Source: Candidatus Uhrbacteria bacterium
GTDB lineage: Bacteria; Patescibacteriota; Patescibacteriia; UBA9934; GWF2-40-263
Length of the DNA stretch: 38,334 nt
Assembly: GCA_016235605.1 (NCBI GenBank)
Contig: JACRJW010000034.1
Span: 1-38,334, forward strand
Direction: 5' to 3'
Each line of letters begins with the position of its first letter. Positions within the stretch are counted from its first letter, which is position 1. The notes beneath the pieces were generated by a model, which saw only the letters and a program-made list of their open reading frames with translations, was not told where the DNA came from and searched no databases. The translations under genes and the position numbers were made by a program. Shown one piece after another: positions 14,378-20,988 of this stretch.

Positions 14378-14625
14378 CATTTTGGTGAAGGTTCGTAGAC
14401 TGACAAGCAGAAACTTGTCGGTTACCAACATCCTACTGTCACCCACGAGCATCCGGTTCAAAATGACCGGAGAAGTCGGTTACGGTGAGTAAACAGTTGA
14501 ACCACTTCGTGCCGTTTCTAAGATGGATCGCCACTGGGTCTGTCCGTCCGAATACATTTCCGGATCCCGGAATTCAGGAGGTGACCCACGGGTTCCCTCT
14601 GGTGAGTAAGGAAGGAAGCGGCGCA

Positions 14626-14753
14626 ACGCGCTTCGGTCAGAGCGCCCTCAATGCCAACGACAACGACGGTGAGGTGAGGGTCAACAGGAACGATCCCGAC
14701 AACCTCTCGGTCCCGTATGACAACGAAGGTGGCCGCGCCGTGGAAGCCGTCAA
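14626..14753 (+). repeat. DGR template repeat (TR)
   Basis: 128 bp matching the VR. AAC and GAC codons sit at the positions that vary (read in the VR frame: NANDND, VNRNDPDN, YDNEGG), the classical adenine-rich design that lets adenine mutagenesis reach many amino acids without stop codons. Flanks do not match the VR flanks. Confidence 0.92.
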
Positions 14754-14756
14754 CTG

Positions 14757-15131
14757 TTAAGACACGAGACCCAACCGGCCTCGTGTCTTCTTTCGCCAGC
14801 CTCCAAGCATACGTCCAATTTCCATGAGCTGGTTTTCCCGGTAGATGTAACCCTCACGTTTATAAATTCCTAGGTCATACGTGAGACGTACGAGGATTTT
14901 CACAAGGTCGAGTGTTCGTTGCAGTCGGTCGAGTAGGACGAGACGTTCAGGGATCGGTAGAGAATTTGCTTCCCAGATTCCTTCGATGAGTTGAAGTGTA
15001 CGCATTTTTAATGTTTCACCAACGGCGTGCCGTTCTGTTTTTGGAAACCTGATGACGTCAGTGTGCAGAAGCTTGTACCATTCATACAATTTATGAACCA
15101 ATCCGAATTCTTCACCGGGAAACCCAGTCAA
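14757..15131 (-). CDS. avd: Accessory variability determinant (Avd) of the DGR, inverted
   Basis: 124 aa as read from TTG 15131. Four-helix-bundle family: FGLVHKLYEWYKLLHTDVIRF then PKTERHAVGETL (helix 1-2), LLDRLQRTLDLVKILVRLTYD (helix 3) and the hallmark end LMEIGRMLGGWRK. Avd binds the RT and TR RNA and is essential for cDNA synthesis in studied DGRs. It lies on the opposite strand to target, TR and RT, unlike most DGRs. The start is doubtful: the frame stays open to 15185 through the G-run, the only ATG nearby (15133-15135) is one base out of frame, and TTG is the fallback. Confidence 0.82.
   Translation of the reverse strand: MTGFPGEEFGLVHKLYEWYKLLHTDVIRFPKTERHAVGETLKMRTLQLIEGIWEANSLPIPERLVLLDRLQRTLDLVKILVRLTYDLGIYKREGYIYRENQLMEIGRMLGGWRKKTRGRLGLVS
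14759..14789. terminator. Hairpin between TR and avd
   Basis: AAGACACGAG ... CTCGTGTCTT, a 10-bp perfect stem around an 11-nt loop. It begins at the stop codons shared by the TR frame (+) and avd (-), and overlaps the last avd codons. It probably stops the convergent TR and avd transcripts; the T-run is short (TTCTTT). Confidence 0.6.
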
Positions 15132-15150
15132 CCATCGATCGAATTCGGTC

Positions 15151-15161
15151 GGGGGGGGGGG
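15151..15161 (+). repeat. Run of 11 G at the avd/RT junction
   Basis: Eleven consecutive G in the very short space between the 5' ends of avd (-) and the RT gene (+), next to ATCGATCGAATTC. It is either a phase-variable tract or an assembly/sequencing artefact (two-colour poly-G). Both genes lose a normal start here. Confidence 0.9.
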
Positions 15162-15208
15162 TACTTCAAAGGCATACCTTATTTAAGGATGTCATTGCGC
15201 TAGAAAAT

Positions 15209-16210
15209 TTGTTTGAAGCTTGGGAGGTATTCCATCGTGGGAAAATGGCCAAACAAGATGTCCTGGATTTCTCCATGAGGCTTGAGGACGAATTATTTGA
15301 CCTAGCGCACGACCTTGGAAACGGATCGTACCATCATGGCTGGTATGAGCGATTTTACATTCACGACCCCAAGCGCAGGTATATAAGCAAAGCAAGTGTG
15401 CGGGATCGAGTCTTACACCAAGCGCTTGTTGGCGTGGTGGAACCGATGTTTGATCCAACCTTCATTTTCGATTCGTTTTCTTCTCGTAAAGGGAAGGGGA
15501 CACATGCGGCGATTGACCGTCTTGAAGATTTTTTAAGACGCGGATCTCGCAATGGCTCGAACACGATTTATGCGCTCAAATGCGATGTATCGAAATTTTT
15601 CGATTCGATACAGCATGATGTGCTTATGGGGATGCTCAGACGGCGTATCATCGACGAACCGTTGCTAGGACTTGTAGGGCAGGTCGTTACAAGTCACACG
15701 TCTCATCAAGGAACGTCGTGCGGGCTTCCACTTGGGAATGTCACAAGCCAACTTTTTGCGAACATCTATCTCAATGGATTCGACCATTGGGTGAAGGAGC
15801 ACCTGAGGGTACGATGGTACATTCGGTTTTGTGATGATTTCATTTTGCTTCACGAGAGTCGTCAGTTCTTGGAATCAGCCATTGTGCAAATTGACTCGTA
15901 TCTATCGCAACATCTCCATCTACAGCTTCATCCGTATAAAGTTTCTCTTCGGACATATCAGCAAGGCATCGATTTTCTTGGTTGGGTGTTGAGGCCAAGT
16001 GTACGTACGATGCGAACGAAAACGTGCAGGCGCCTATCTCACCGTGTGGATGGTCTGGTGTCACAGTATAGAGAAACAGGAACCCTACAAGAGCGTTTCA
16101 GTGAGACCGTCCAGTCTTGTTTAGCGGCCTTTGATCACGGTCAGGGATTTAGGAATCAGGAGCGACTCATTCATTCAGTAAGACAGATGAAGTTTAAGAA
16201 TCTTCAATAG
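15209..16210 (+). CDS. DGR reverse transcriptase
   Basis: 333 aa from TTG 15209. Matches DGR RTs: IHDPKRRYISKASVRDRVLH (51-70), FIFDSFSSRKGKGTHAA (85-101), KCDVSKFFDSIQHD with catalytic Asp126, the DGR hallmark GLPLGNVTSQ (172-181; SQ replaces SP of other RTs), YIRFCDDF with catalytic Asp209/Asp210, and GIDFLGW (253-259). It copies TR RNA into mutagenised cDNA. Conserved N-terminal sequence continues upstream in frame (QRHTLFKDVIALENLFEAW, from about 15167) up to the G-run, with no ATG or GTG. The true start is probably just at or beyond the G-run and is lost or altered. The stop is 1 bp from the convergent DUF4349 gene. Confidence 0.93.
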   Translation: MFEAWEVFHRGKMAKQDVLDFSMRLEDELFDLAHDLGNGSYHHGWYERFYIHDPKRRYISKASVRDRVLHQALVGVVEPMFDPTFIFDSFSSRKGKGTHAAIDRLEDFLRRGSRNGSNTIYALKCDVSKFFDSIQHDVLMGMLRRRIIDEPLLGLVGQVVTSHTSHQGTSCGLPLGNVTSQLFANIYLNGFDHWVKEHLRVRWYIRFCDDFILLHESRQFLESAIVQIDSYLSQHLHLQLHPYKVSLRTYQQGIDFLGWVLRPSVRTMRTKTCRRLSHRVDGLVSQYRETGTLQERFSETVQSCLAAFDHGQGFRNQERLIHSVRQMKFKNLQ

Positions 16211-16211
16211 G

Positions 16212-17129
16212 TTACTTTTTTCGTAATCGAGCCACGCCTTTCCAGATAATCCAGACAATAAATGCAAGTGGCACACCAATCCCTACACCCACGATCACGA
16301 TCCAGATGATTGCTTCTACCAACCACTGCGCCAAGCTCACCACCGCCTGCGCGGCTTGCTTTACGGTCGTTCCAGGGCGGAAGACTTTGCCGCCGACTTT
16401 GATGACTGGCTCCTCATCGAGGTTCACGGTGATCGTCGAGAAGTCAGTTTGCGAATCGAGGTACTGGATCTGGCCGGTGAGCGATTCGATGTTGCCGCGG
16501 ACGGTCGTGAGCGCATTTTCGATCTGGAGGATTTCCTCTACGGTTGTGGCAGAACCCAAGATTTCTCTATAGCGCACTTCTTGCGCTTGGGCATTTTTGA
16601 GTCGAGCGGACAGATCAATGTACTGTTCAGTGACGTCTTGCGTTCCGACAAACTCTTCTTCCACGACGAGCGCTTCAGATTTCAAGGCTTCAACACTGCT
16701 ATCAAACTGATCGGCTGGGACGCGGATAATCACGTATCCTGACAGCGTGCCGTCTTCATGTTCAGACACGGATGAGGACTGGACGTAGCCGCCTTTTTCC
16801 TCAGCGAGCGATTTCACAGCGGCGGAACTCTCCTCGACATCCAAGACGATGAGCGAGAGGTCGCCGGTCTTGATGATCTTCTGGTCTATTTCGGCGGCGA
16901 GAGCGTCGTCACGTAAGAGCTCACCTCCTGGCATGATAGCTTTTTCACCGTAGTCGCCTACAAAAGACGTCGATGAGTCTGTCACGGCCTGTTCGTAGAA
17001 TTCAGGAGACGAAGTTGTATAGATCGGACGCACTCCCGTGAAGTATTGCGCCACCGACCAGACCAAAGCGACGACGCCGACGATGGCCAGGACACGTGTG
17101 ATCCATGGCAGAGATTTTTGGATGGACAT
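16212..17129 (-). CDS. DUF4349 domain membrane protein
   Basis: 305 aa. N-terminal membrane helix (about 12-30, VLAIVGVVALVWSVAQYF), extracytoplasmic region with the DUF4349 pattern: IIKTGDLSLIVLDVEESSAAV, GGYVQSSS, VIIRVPADQF, then a coiled-coil-like stretch (about 170-240) with YIDLSARLKNAQAQEVRYRE, and a C-terminal membrane helix (about 268-296) ending in a basic tail. Function unknown; the fold suggests envelope assembly or sensing. It starts 3 bp after the transketolase N-terminal gene, so they share a transcript although the functions look unrelated. Confidence 0.87.
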   Translation of the reverse strand: MSIQKSLPWITRVLAIVGVVALVWSVAQYFTGVRPIYTTSSPEFYEQAVTDSSTSFVGDYGEKAIMPGGELLRDDALAAEIDQKIIKTGDLSLIVLDVEESSAAVKSLAEEKGGYVQSSSVSEHEDGTLSGYVIIRVPADQFDSSVEALKSEALVVEEEFVGTQDVTEQYIDLSARLKNAQAQEVRYREILGSATTVEEILQIENALTTVRGNIESLTGQIQYLDSQTDFSTITVNLDEEPVIKVGGKVFRPGTTVKQAAQAVVSLAQWLVEAIIWIVIVGVGIGVPLAFIVWIIWKGVARLRKK

Positions 17130-17132
17130 AGA

Positions 17133-18032
17133 TTACTCATGTTCGCTTATGATTTTTCCTGAGAGCGTACGAAGCTGGTTGATGGCCAAATGGGCCTCTT
17201 GTCCAGGGCTTGGAGGTTTGCCGTGCCAGAGAAAGTCGTGCTCCATGAACTGCACGCCATAACCCGGAATGGTATCAGCGATGATGATGGTTGGTTTTTC
17301 ACTCACGCCATGAGCGCGTTCAACGGCTGTCACAAAATCACGAATCGAGTTGCCGGCACAGTGCTCCACGTTCAAGTTGAAGGCTTCAAATTTTGCCGCG
17401 AGCGGTTCAAGCGGCATGATTTCCTCGGTCGTGCCGTCGATCTGGATGTTGTTACGGTCGATCACGAACGTGCAGTTGTAGAGTTTGTTGCGCGAAGCAA
17501 ACAACATCGCCTCCCACGTTTGTCCAGCCGCGAGTTCGCCATCACTCATGAGGCAGTACACGCGCCAAGGTTTGCGATCCAGTAGAGCCGCGTACGCGAG
17601 CCCAACCGCTTGTGACGATCCTGACCCAAGCGGTCCCGACGTCGTCTCGACGCCCGGAAGTTTTTCTCGCTCAGGATGTCCTTGCAAAGGTGAACCCAAC
17701 TTACGCAGGGTCATCAAAAGTTTTTTGGGAAAGTAGCCGGCATGCGCCATCGCGGCATAGCGGATGGGACAGATGTGGCCGTTACTGAGGATCAATCGGT
17801 CACGGTCTTTCCATTCAGGATGTTTTGGATCGTGGACGAGGACATGAAGATAGAGCGCGGTGAAGATATCCGCCATGCCAAGCGGTCCAGCCGAGTGGCC
17901 GGAGCCTGCTTCCACAAGCATATCAATGAGGTCCTCGCGGATGAGTTGCGCCCTCTCCTCGAGCGCCTTGAGTTTTTTGTCGTGCAGATGCAAAGGCTTG
18001 CGAACCTTGGGACCTTGCGTGAGGTTGGGCAT
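17133..18032 (-). CDS. Transketolase, N-terminal subunit (TPP-binding)
   Basis: 299 aa. GSGHSAGPLGMADIFTALY (about 43-61), SNGHICPIRYAAMA, ETTSGPLGSGSSQAVGLAYA (about 129-148), and the TPP/Mg motif MSDGELAAGQTWEAMLFA ... RNNIQ (Gly-Asp-Gly ... Asn-Asn type; here SDGE, about 162-199). It forms the active enzyme with the C-terminal subunit 3.9 kb downstream; split transketolases are known in archaea and CPR. An extended -10 TGCTAAACT (TAAACT at 18043-18048) 10 nt before the ATG suggests its own leaderless promoter after the cupredoxin terminator. Confidence 0.92.
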   Translation of the reverse strand: MPNLTQGPKVRKPLHLHDKKLKALEERAQLIREDLIDMLVEAGSGHSAGPLGMADIFTALYLHVLVHDPKHPEWKDRDRLILSNGHICPIRYAAMAHAGYFPKKLLMTLRKLGSPLQGHPEREKLPGVETTSGPLGSGSSQAVGLAYAALLDRKPWRVYCLMSDGELAAGQTWEAMLFASRNKLYNCTFVIDRNNIQIDGTTEEIMPLEPLAAKFEAFNLNVEHCAGNSIRDFVTAVERAHGVSEKPTIIIADTIPGYGVQFMEHDFLWHGKPPSPGQEAHLAINQLRTLSGKIISEHE

Positions 18033-18058
18033 AGATAGGGACAGTTTAGCACAAATTA

Positions 18059-18084
18059 AAAACCAGAGCCGAGGCTCTGGTTTT
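18059..18084 (-). terminator. Intrinsic terminator after the cupredoxin gene
   Basis: Perfect 12-bp stem AAAACCAGAGCC / GGCTCTGGTTTT with a 2-nt loop (GA), T-rich in the minus direction, immediately after the cupredoxin stop. Confidence 0.85.
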
Positions 18085-18088
18085 ACCG

Positions 18089-18904
18089 TTATTCGACGGT
18101 GATCGTCGCGGTCATGCTTGAATGATATTTACAGTAGTAGTCATAATCGCCAGCCTCATCAAAGTAACGGGTGAAGTGTTTACCAGAGGCGAGCGTTCCG
18201 GTTCCCCAAGAACCATCTTCTGCGCTTGCGGTGTGCTTGTTATTCCCTTCGTTCACGAAGCGGACGGCCGTACCAGCGTCGATGGTGAGGCTTTCATCAC
18301 TGTAGGCATTGTCGGAGATCGTGATGGTGACGTACGCCTTGAGGTCCTTATCGGTATCGATGGAGTCGGCTTCGGCTTGTTCAGCGTCTGGATCAAATTG
18401 CGAGGCCATCTCAAGGGCCGAACCCATGGTGTAGTTGCTAAAGAACCCATCTGGGACGTCATCGATCTGTTTGTTCCAGGTTGACCCGTAGAGATCTTCA
18501 GCGACTCCCTCTGATGGAATGCTCATGATCTCCCCGCCCGCGCCAACGACATAGACGGTTGGATCAGAGTTGATCTTGATCATTTTCACACCCGGCTTGT
18601 AGGTGACGTTGCCGCCGATCTGGATGGTAGCCATGTCAGCGTCCGAGAGCCAGACCACATCATCAAAATTTCCGTACCACGTAAAGAACGTTTTATCGTT
18701 GGGGAACACGTAGCGGAATCCATCCAAGCCGTAGTAGTACACGGCGGAAAATGACTCTCCACGGATCAGGTCCCCAGGTTGTAAGTCTTCTGGGCTCGTG
18801 AGCGAGGTGGCTTGGGCTGACGGGACAAGGCTCGAGAGGGCGAAACTCGTCGCAAGAGCGACGATGGTGAACGTGACTGACAAAAAAGTAAGTCGTTTTG
18901 TCAT
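18089..18904 (-). CDS. Secreted cupredoxin (plastocyanin-like) with N-terminal PGDLIRG module
   Basis: 271 aa from ATG 18904; the longer frame to 19093 lacks a ribosome site and overlaps the upstream gene. Signal peptide MTKRLTFLSVTFTIVALATS. Residues about 35-160 form a module frequent in CPR surface proteins (LQPGDLIRGESFSAVYYYGL, YVFPNDKTFFTWY, IGGNVTYKPG, IDDVPDGFF). Residues about 185-271 are a cupredoxin: His224, then YYCKYHSSM with Cys258, His261 and Met264, a complete type-1 copper site. It could carry electrons or store copper outside the cell. The next upstream gene is its paralogue without the site. Confidence 0.85.
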   Translation of the reverse strand: MTKRLTFLSVTFTIVALATSFALSSLVPSAQATSLTSPEDLQPGDLIRGESFSAVYYYGLDGFRYVFPNDKTFFTWYGNFDDVVWLSDADMATIQIGGNVTYKPGVKMIKINSDPTVYVVGAGGEIMSIPSEGVAEDLYGSTWNKQIDDVPDGFFSNYTMGSALEMASQFDPDAEQAEADSIDTDKDLKAYVTITISDNAYSDESLTIDAGTAVRFVNEGNNKHTASAEDGSWGTGTLASGKHFTRYFDEAGDYDYYCKYHSSMTATITVE

Positions 18905-18951
18905 AAAGCCATGAATAAAAATGAATGAATGGTTTAATGATAGCATTTTTC

Positions 18952-19794
18952 CTATTCCTCGACAATAACCGCGCCTTCGAAGATATTGCGATCGTCGTCT
19001 TTTGAGTAGTAGTTCCAGGTTCCGTTTTCGCGGAAGTAATGCGTGTAATGACGCCCAGGCTTGAGTGTTCCCGATCCCCACACACGATCCCATTCGGTTA
19101 CCGTGTGGTTCTCGGAATCGTTATTGGTCCAACGGATCGCTGTGCCTGCGTCGATCGTGACGGTTCTTTCACTGTATCCTTCCTCATCGATGTCGATCTC
19201 CAGAGACGGTTTGATGTCGCGGTCATCATCGATATCTTGGGCGTCTTGTTCCTCGACGTCTGGATCGTACTGGGATGAGAGCTCGATGTCCTCACCAATT
19301 TCGTAGTTTCCAAAAAAGCCATCAGGGATGTCGTCGATGTTTTGGTTCCAATCGTCTCCATAAAGTTCACTCGCGACTTCTTCAGATTCAATGCCGCGCA
19401 AAATTCCTCCAGCGCCAACCGCATACACTTGCGGACTGGAATTGATTTTCACCATTTTGATTCCCGGCTTGTAGGTGACGTTGCCGCCGATTTCGATGGT
19501 GGCGAGATCTTCATCTGTGAGCCAGACGACATCGTCAAAATTTTCGTACCAAGTGAAGTAAACTTTGGAGTTGGGGAACACATAGCGCAGGCCGTCCTCG
19601 GCATAGTAGTAGACCGCGGAGAAACTCTCGCCACGAATGAGATCGCCTGGGGAAAGGTTGTCAGGGGCGACCGTGGCGGCGTGAACAGGAAGGGCAAAGA
19701 GAACCAAGATGAGGACGATGGCGGCTCCCCTTCTTTTGAAGAGCCTGTCCCGAGCTTGTCGAGGGAAGGGGTTGGGGGTGGTTATGTGGCTCAT
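18952..19794 (-). CDS. Secreted cupredoxin-like paralogue lacking the copper ligands
   Basis: 280 aa; ATGA overlap with rpe. The N-terminus reads NPFPRQARDRLFKRRG before a hydrophobic signal segment (AAIVLILVLFALPVHA). The Arg-rich part is encoded by a CCTGTCCCGAGCTTGTCGAGGG-like repeat. The PGDLIRG...YYY module is nearly the same as in 18089-18904. The C-terminal fold is kept (VTIDAGTAIRWTNND, NHTVTEW, GRHYTHYF), but where the paralogue has Cys-Lys-Tyr-His-Ser-Ser-Met this one has SKDDDRNIF, so Cys, second His and Met are gone; only the first His remains. Copper binding is unlikely. Confidence 0.82.
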   Translation of the reverse strand: MSHITTPNPFPRQARDRLFKRRGAAIVLILVLFALPVHAATVAPDNLSPGDLIRGESFSAVYYYAEDGLRYVFPNSKVYFTWYENFDDVVWLTDEDLATIEIGGNVTYKPGIKMVKINSSPQVYAVGAGGILRGIESEEVASELYGDDWNQNIDDIPDGFFGNYEIGEDIELSSQYDPDVEEQDAQDIDDDRDIKPSLEIDIDEEGYSERTVTIDAGTAIRWTNNDSENHTVTEWDRVWGSGTLKPGRHYTHYFRENGTWNYYSKDDDRNIFEGAVIVEE

Positions 19795-20465
19795 AGATGT
19801 GTGATGGCTTCGTTGAATGACTTGAGTGTACCAGTTGGATCGCTAGATTTGAAGATCGCTCCGCCCACACACAACCGATTTGCGCCAGCTTTTACAAGCA
19901 TCGGAATCAACTCTGCTGTGACGCCGCCGTCTACTTCGATCATGAGATCAGGTCGATGCGCGCGAGCTTGAGCGATTTTTTCCAGGATGAATTCGAGACT
20001 CCCGCCGTGTTCAGGATCGCCAAATGGCTGACCTTGGCGCCCCGGGTGGACGCTCATAATCGTGAGCTGATCTATTTGATGGAGCACTTCCTCTATTTCC
20101 TTCAGTGGTGACTCAGGATTCAGCGCCACGCCGACCTGGAGTTTCAACTCGTCACGGATGAAGCCTGTGACCGCACCAGCTGGGCGGTGCATCTCAGCTG
20201 AGATGATCGCTCGCTTGAAGGTCGGAACATATTTTTTCCATGCCTCAATGATGGGGATTGGATTCTCGACCATCAGATGTAACTCTATCTCAACATCTGT
20301 TTTGATCGCGCCAATACGTTCACCATCAAACCAGGATGTGTTGGGAAACAGTGAGCCATCCAGCACATCAACTTGAATCAACCGGCAGTCGTTTTCGACC
20401 AGCCGAAGGTTTCTTTCAAACTCACGTTCAGATTCTACTAAAAAGGCAGGGACGATTTCGATCAT
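19791..20465 (-). CDS. rpe: Ribulose-phosphate 3-epimerase
   Basis: 224 aa. Interconverts ribulose-5-P and xylulose-5-P. TIM-barrel signatures: PAFLVESEREF (about 6-16), QVDVLDGSLFPN (catalytic Asp, about 31-42), ELHLMVENP (about 62-70), MSVHPGRQGQPFG (about 136-148), MIEVDGGVTAE (second catalytic Asp, about 174-184) and GANRLCVGGAIF (about 193-204). The PGRQGQPF variant of the usual PGFGGQ.F loop is a little divergent. Overlaps rpiB by 4 bp, so translationally coupled. Confidence 0.93.
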   Translation of the reverse strand: MIEIVPAFLVESEREFERNLRLVENDCRLIQVDVLDGSLFPNTSWFDGERIGAIKTDVEIELHLMVENPIPIIEAWKKYVPTFKRAIISAEMHRPAGAVTGFIRDELKLQVGVALNPESPLKEIEEVLHQIDQLTIMSVHPGRQGQPFGDPEHGGSLEFILEKIAQARAHRPDLMIEVDGGVTAELIPMLVKAGANRLCVGGAIFKSSDPTGTLKSFNEAITHL

Positions 20466-20926
20466 AGACCAAACTCAGCGTTTTCGATTTCCTCCACCTT
20501 TTTCAGCCTTCGCACGTGGCGATCTTGGGAACTGAAGTCCGTGGAAAGCCAGGTGTCGACGATGGCCTTGGCTTCTTTTTTATTGACGTGGCGTCCTGGC
20601 AGGCACAGGACATTACTGTTATCGTCGGTACGTGACGTTTGTGCAACCTCTTTGTTGAAGCCGGTTGCCGCGCGCACGCCTTTTACTTTGTTGGCAACGA
20701 TGCAAATGCCTTGGGCGTTCCCGCAGATGACAATTCCATGTGCATTCCCATCGGTCGCTACGCGCTTAGCCACCGCATAACCGAAGTCTGGGTAGTCGTC
20801 GTCGTGCACCAGATCCGCATTTCCCATGTCTACAACTTTGTGGCCTTTTTCTTTGAGGTGCGCTTCAAGCGCTTCCTTAAGTTCCCAGCCGGCATGGTCA
20901 GCACCGATGTAGATGGTTGGTTTCAT
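20462..20926 (-). CDS. rpiB: Ribose-5-phosphate isomerase B
   Basis: 154 aa. Interconverts ribose-5-P and ribulose-5-P. IGADHAGWELKE (about 7-18), DYPDFGYAVAK (about 44-54), GIVICGNAQGICIVANKVKGVRAA (phosphate loop and the Cys of the CG motif, about 65-88), TDDNSNVLCLPGRHV. In most RpiB the loop reads CGTGIG; here it is CGNAQG, a modest variation also seen in RpiB/LacAB relatives. First gene of the minus-strand pentose-phosphate run, with an extended -10 TGCTAGAAT 9 nt before the ATG. Confidence 0.92.
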   Translation of the reverse strand: MKPTIYIGADHAGWELKEALEAHLKEKGHKVVDMGNADLVHDDDYPDFGYAVAKRVATDGNAHGIVICGNAQGICIVANKVKGVRAATGFNKEVAQTSRTDDNSNVLCLPGRHVNKKEAKAIVDTWLSTDFSSQDRHVRRLKKVEEIENAEFGL

Positions 20927-20935
20927 ACGAGGTTG

Positions 20936-20941
20936 ATTCTA
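20936..20941 (-). promoter_or_regulatory. Extended -10 promoter of rpiB-rpe
   Basis: Minus strand TGCTAGAAT (TAGAAT at 20936-20941), predicted start about 3 nt before the rpiB ATG, so the mRNA is probably leaderless. The -35 region is poor. Confidence 0.6.
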
Positions 20942-20951
20942 GCACAAACGA

Positions 20952-20980
20952 TTGATTTTTCCTTGCACTCTTGGCATACT
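20952..20980 (+). promoter_or_regulatory. Promoter of ileS
   Basis: TTGATT (20952-20957), 17-bp spacer, extended -10 TGGCATACT (CATACT at 20975-20980). Predicted start is at or within 2 nt of the ATG at 20989. Back-to-back with the rpiB promoter. Confidence 0.6.
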
Positions 20981-20988
20981 CATCACGT

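Larger units (their letters stand above)
14384..14789 (+). ncRNA. DGR template RNA (leader + TR + terminator hairpin)
   Basis: Predicted transcript from the extended -10 to the hairpin after the TR, about 400 nt. The 240-nt leader holds GACAAG/CTTGTC (14402-14419) and CCGGT/ACCGG (about 14451-14468). In studied DGRs the TR RNA flanks are needed for cDNA priming by the RT-Avd complex. An open frame runs through the TR (14485-14760), but it mirrors the target's VR codons and is not considered a gene. Confidence 0.65.

Noticed and set aside
14485-14760. 92-codon open frame through the template repeat
   Set aside because: The end mirrors the target's VR codons and the start is in the TR leader; adenine-rich TRs stay open by design. 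Treated as RNA.
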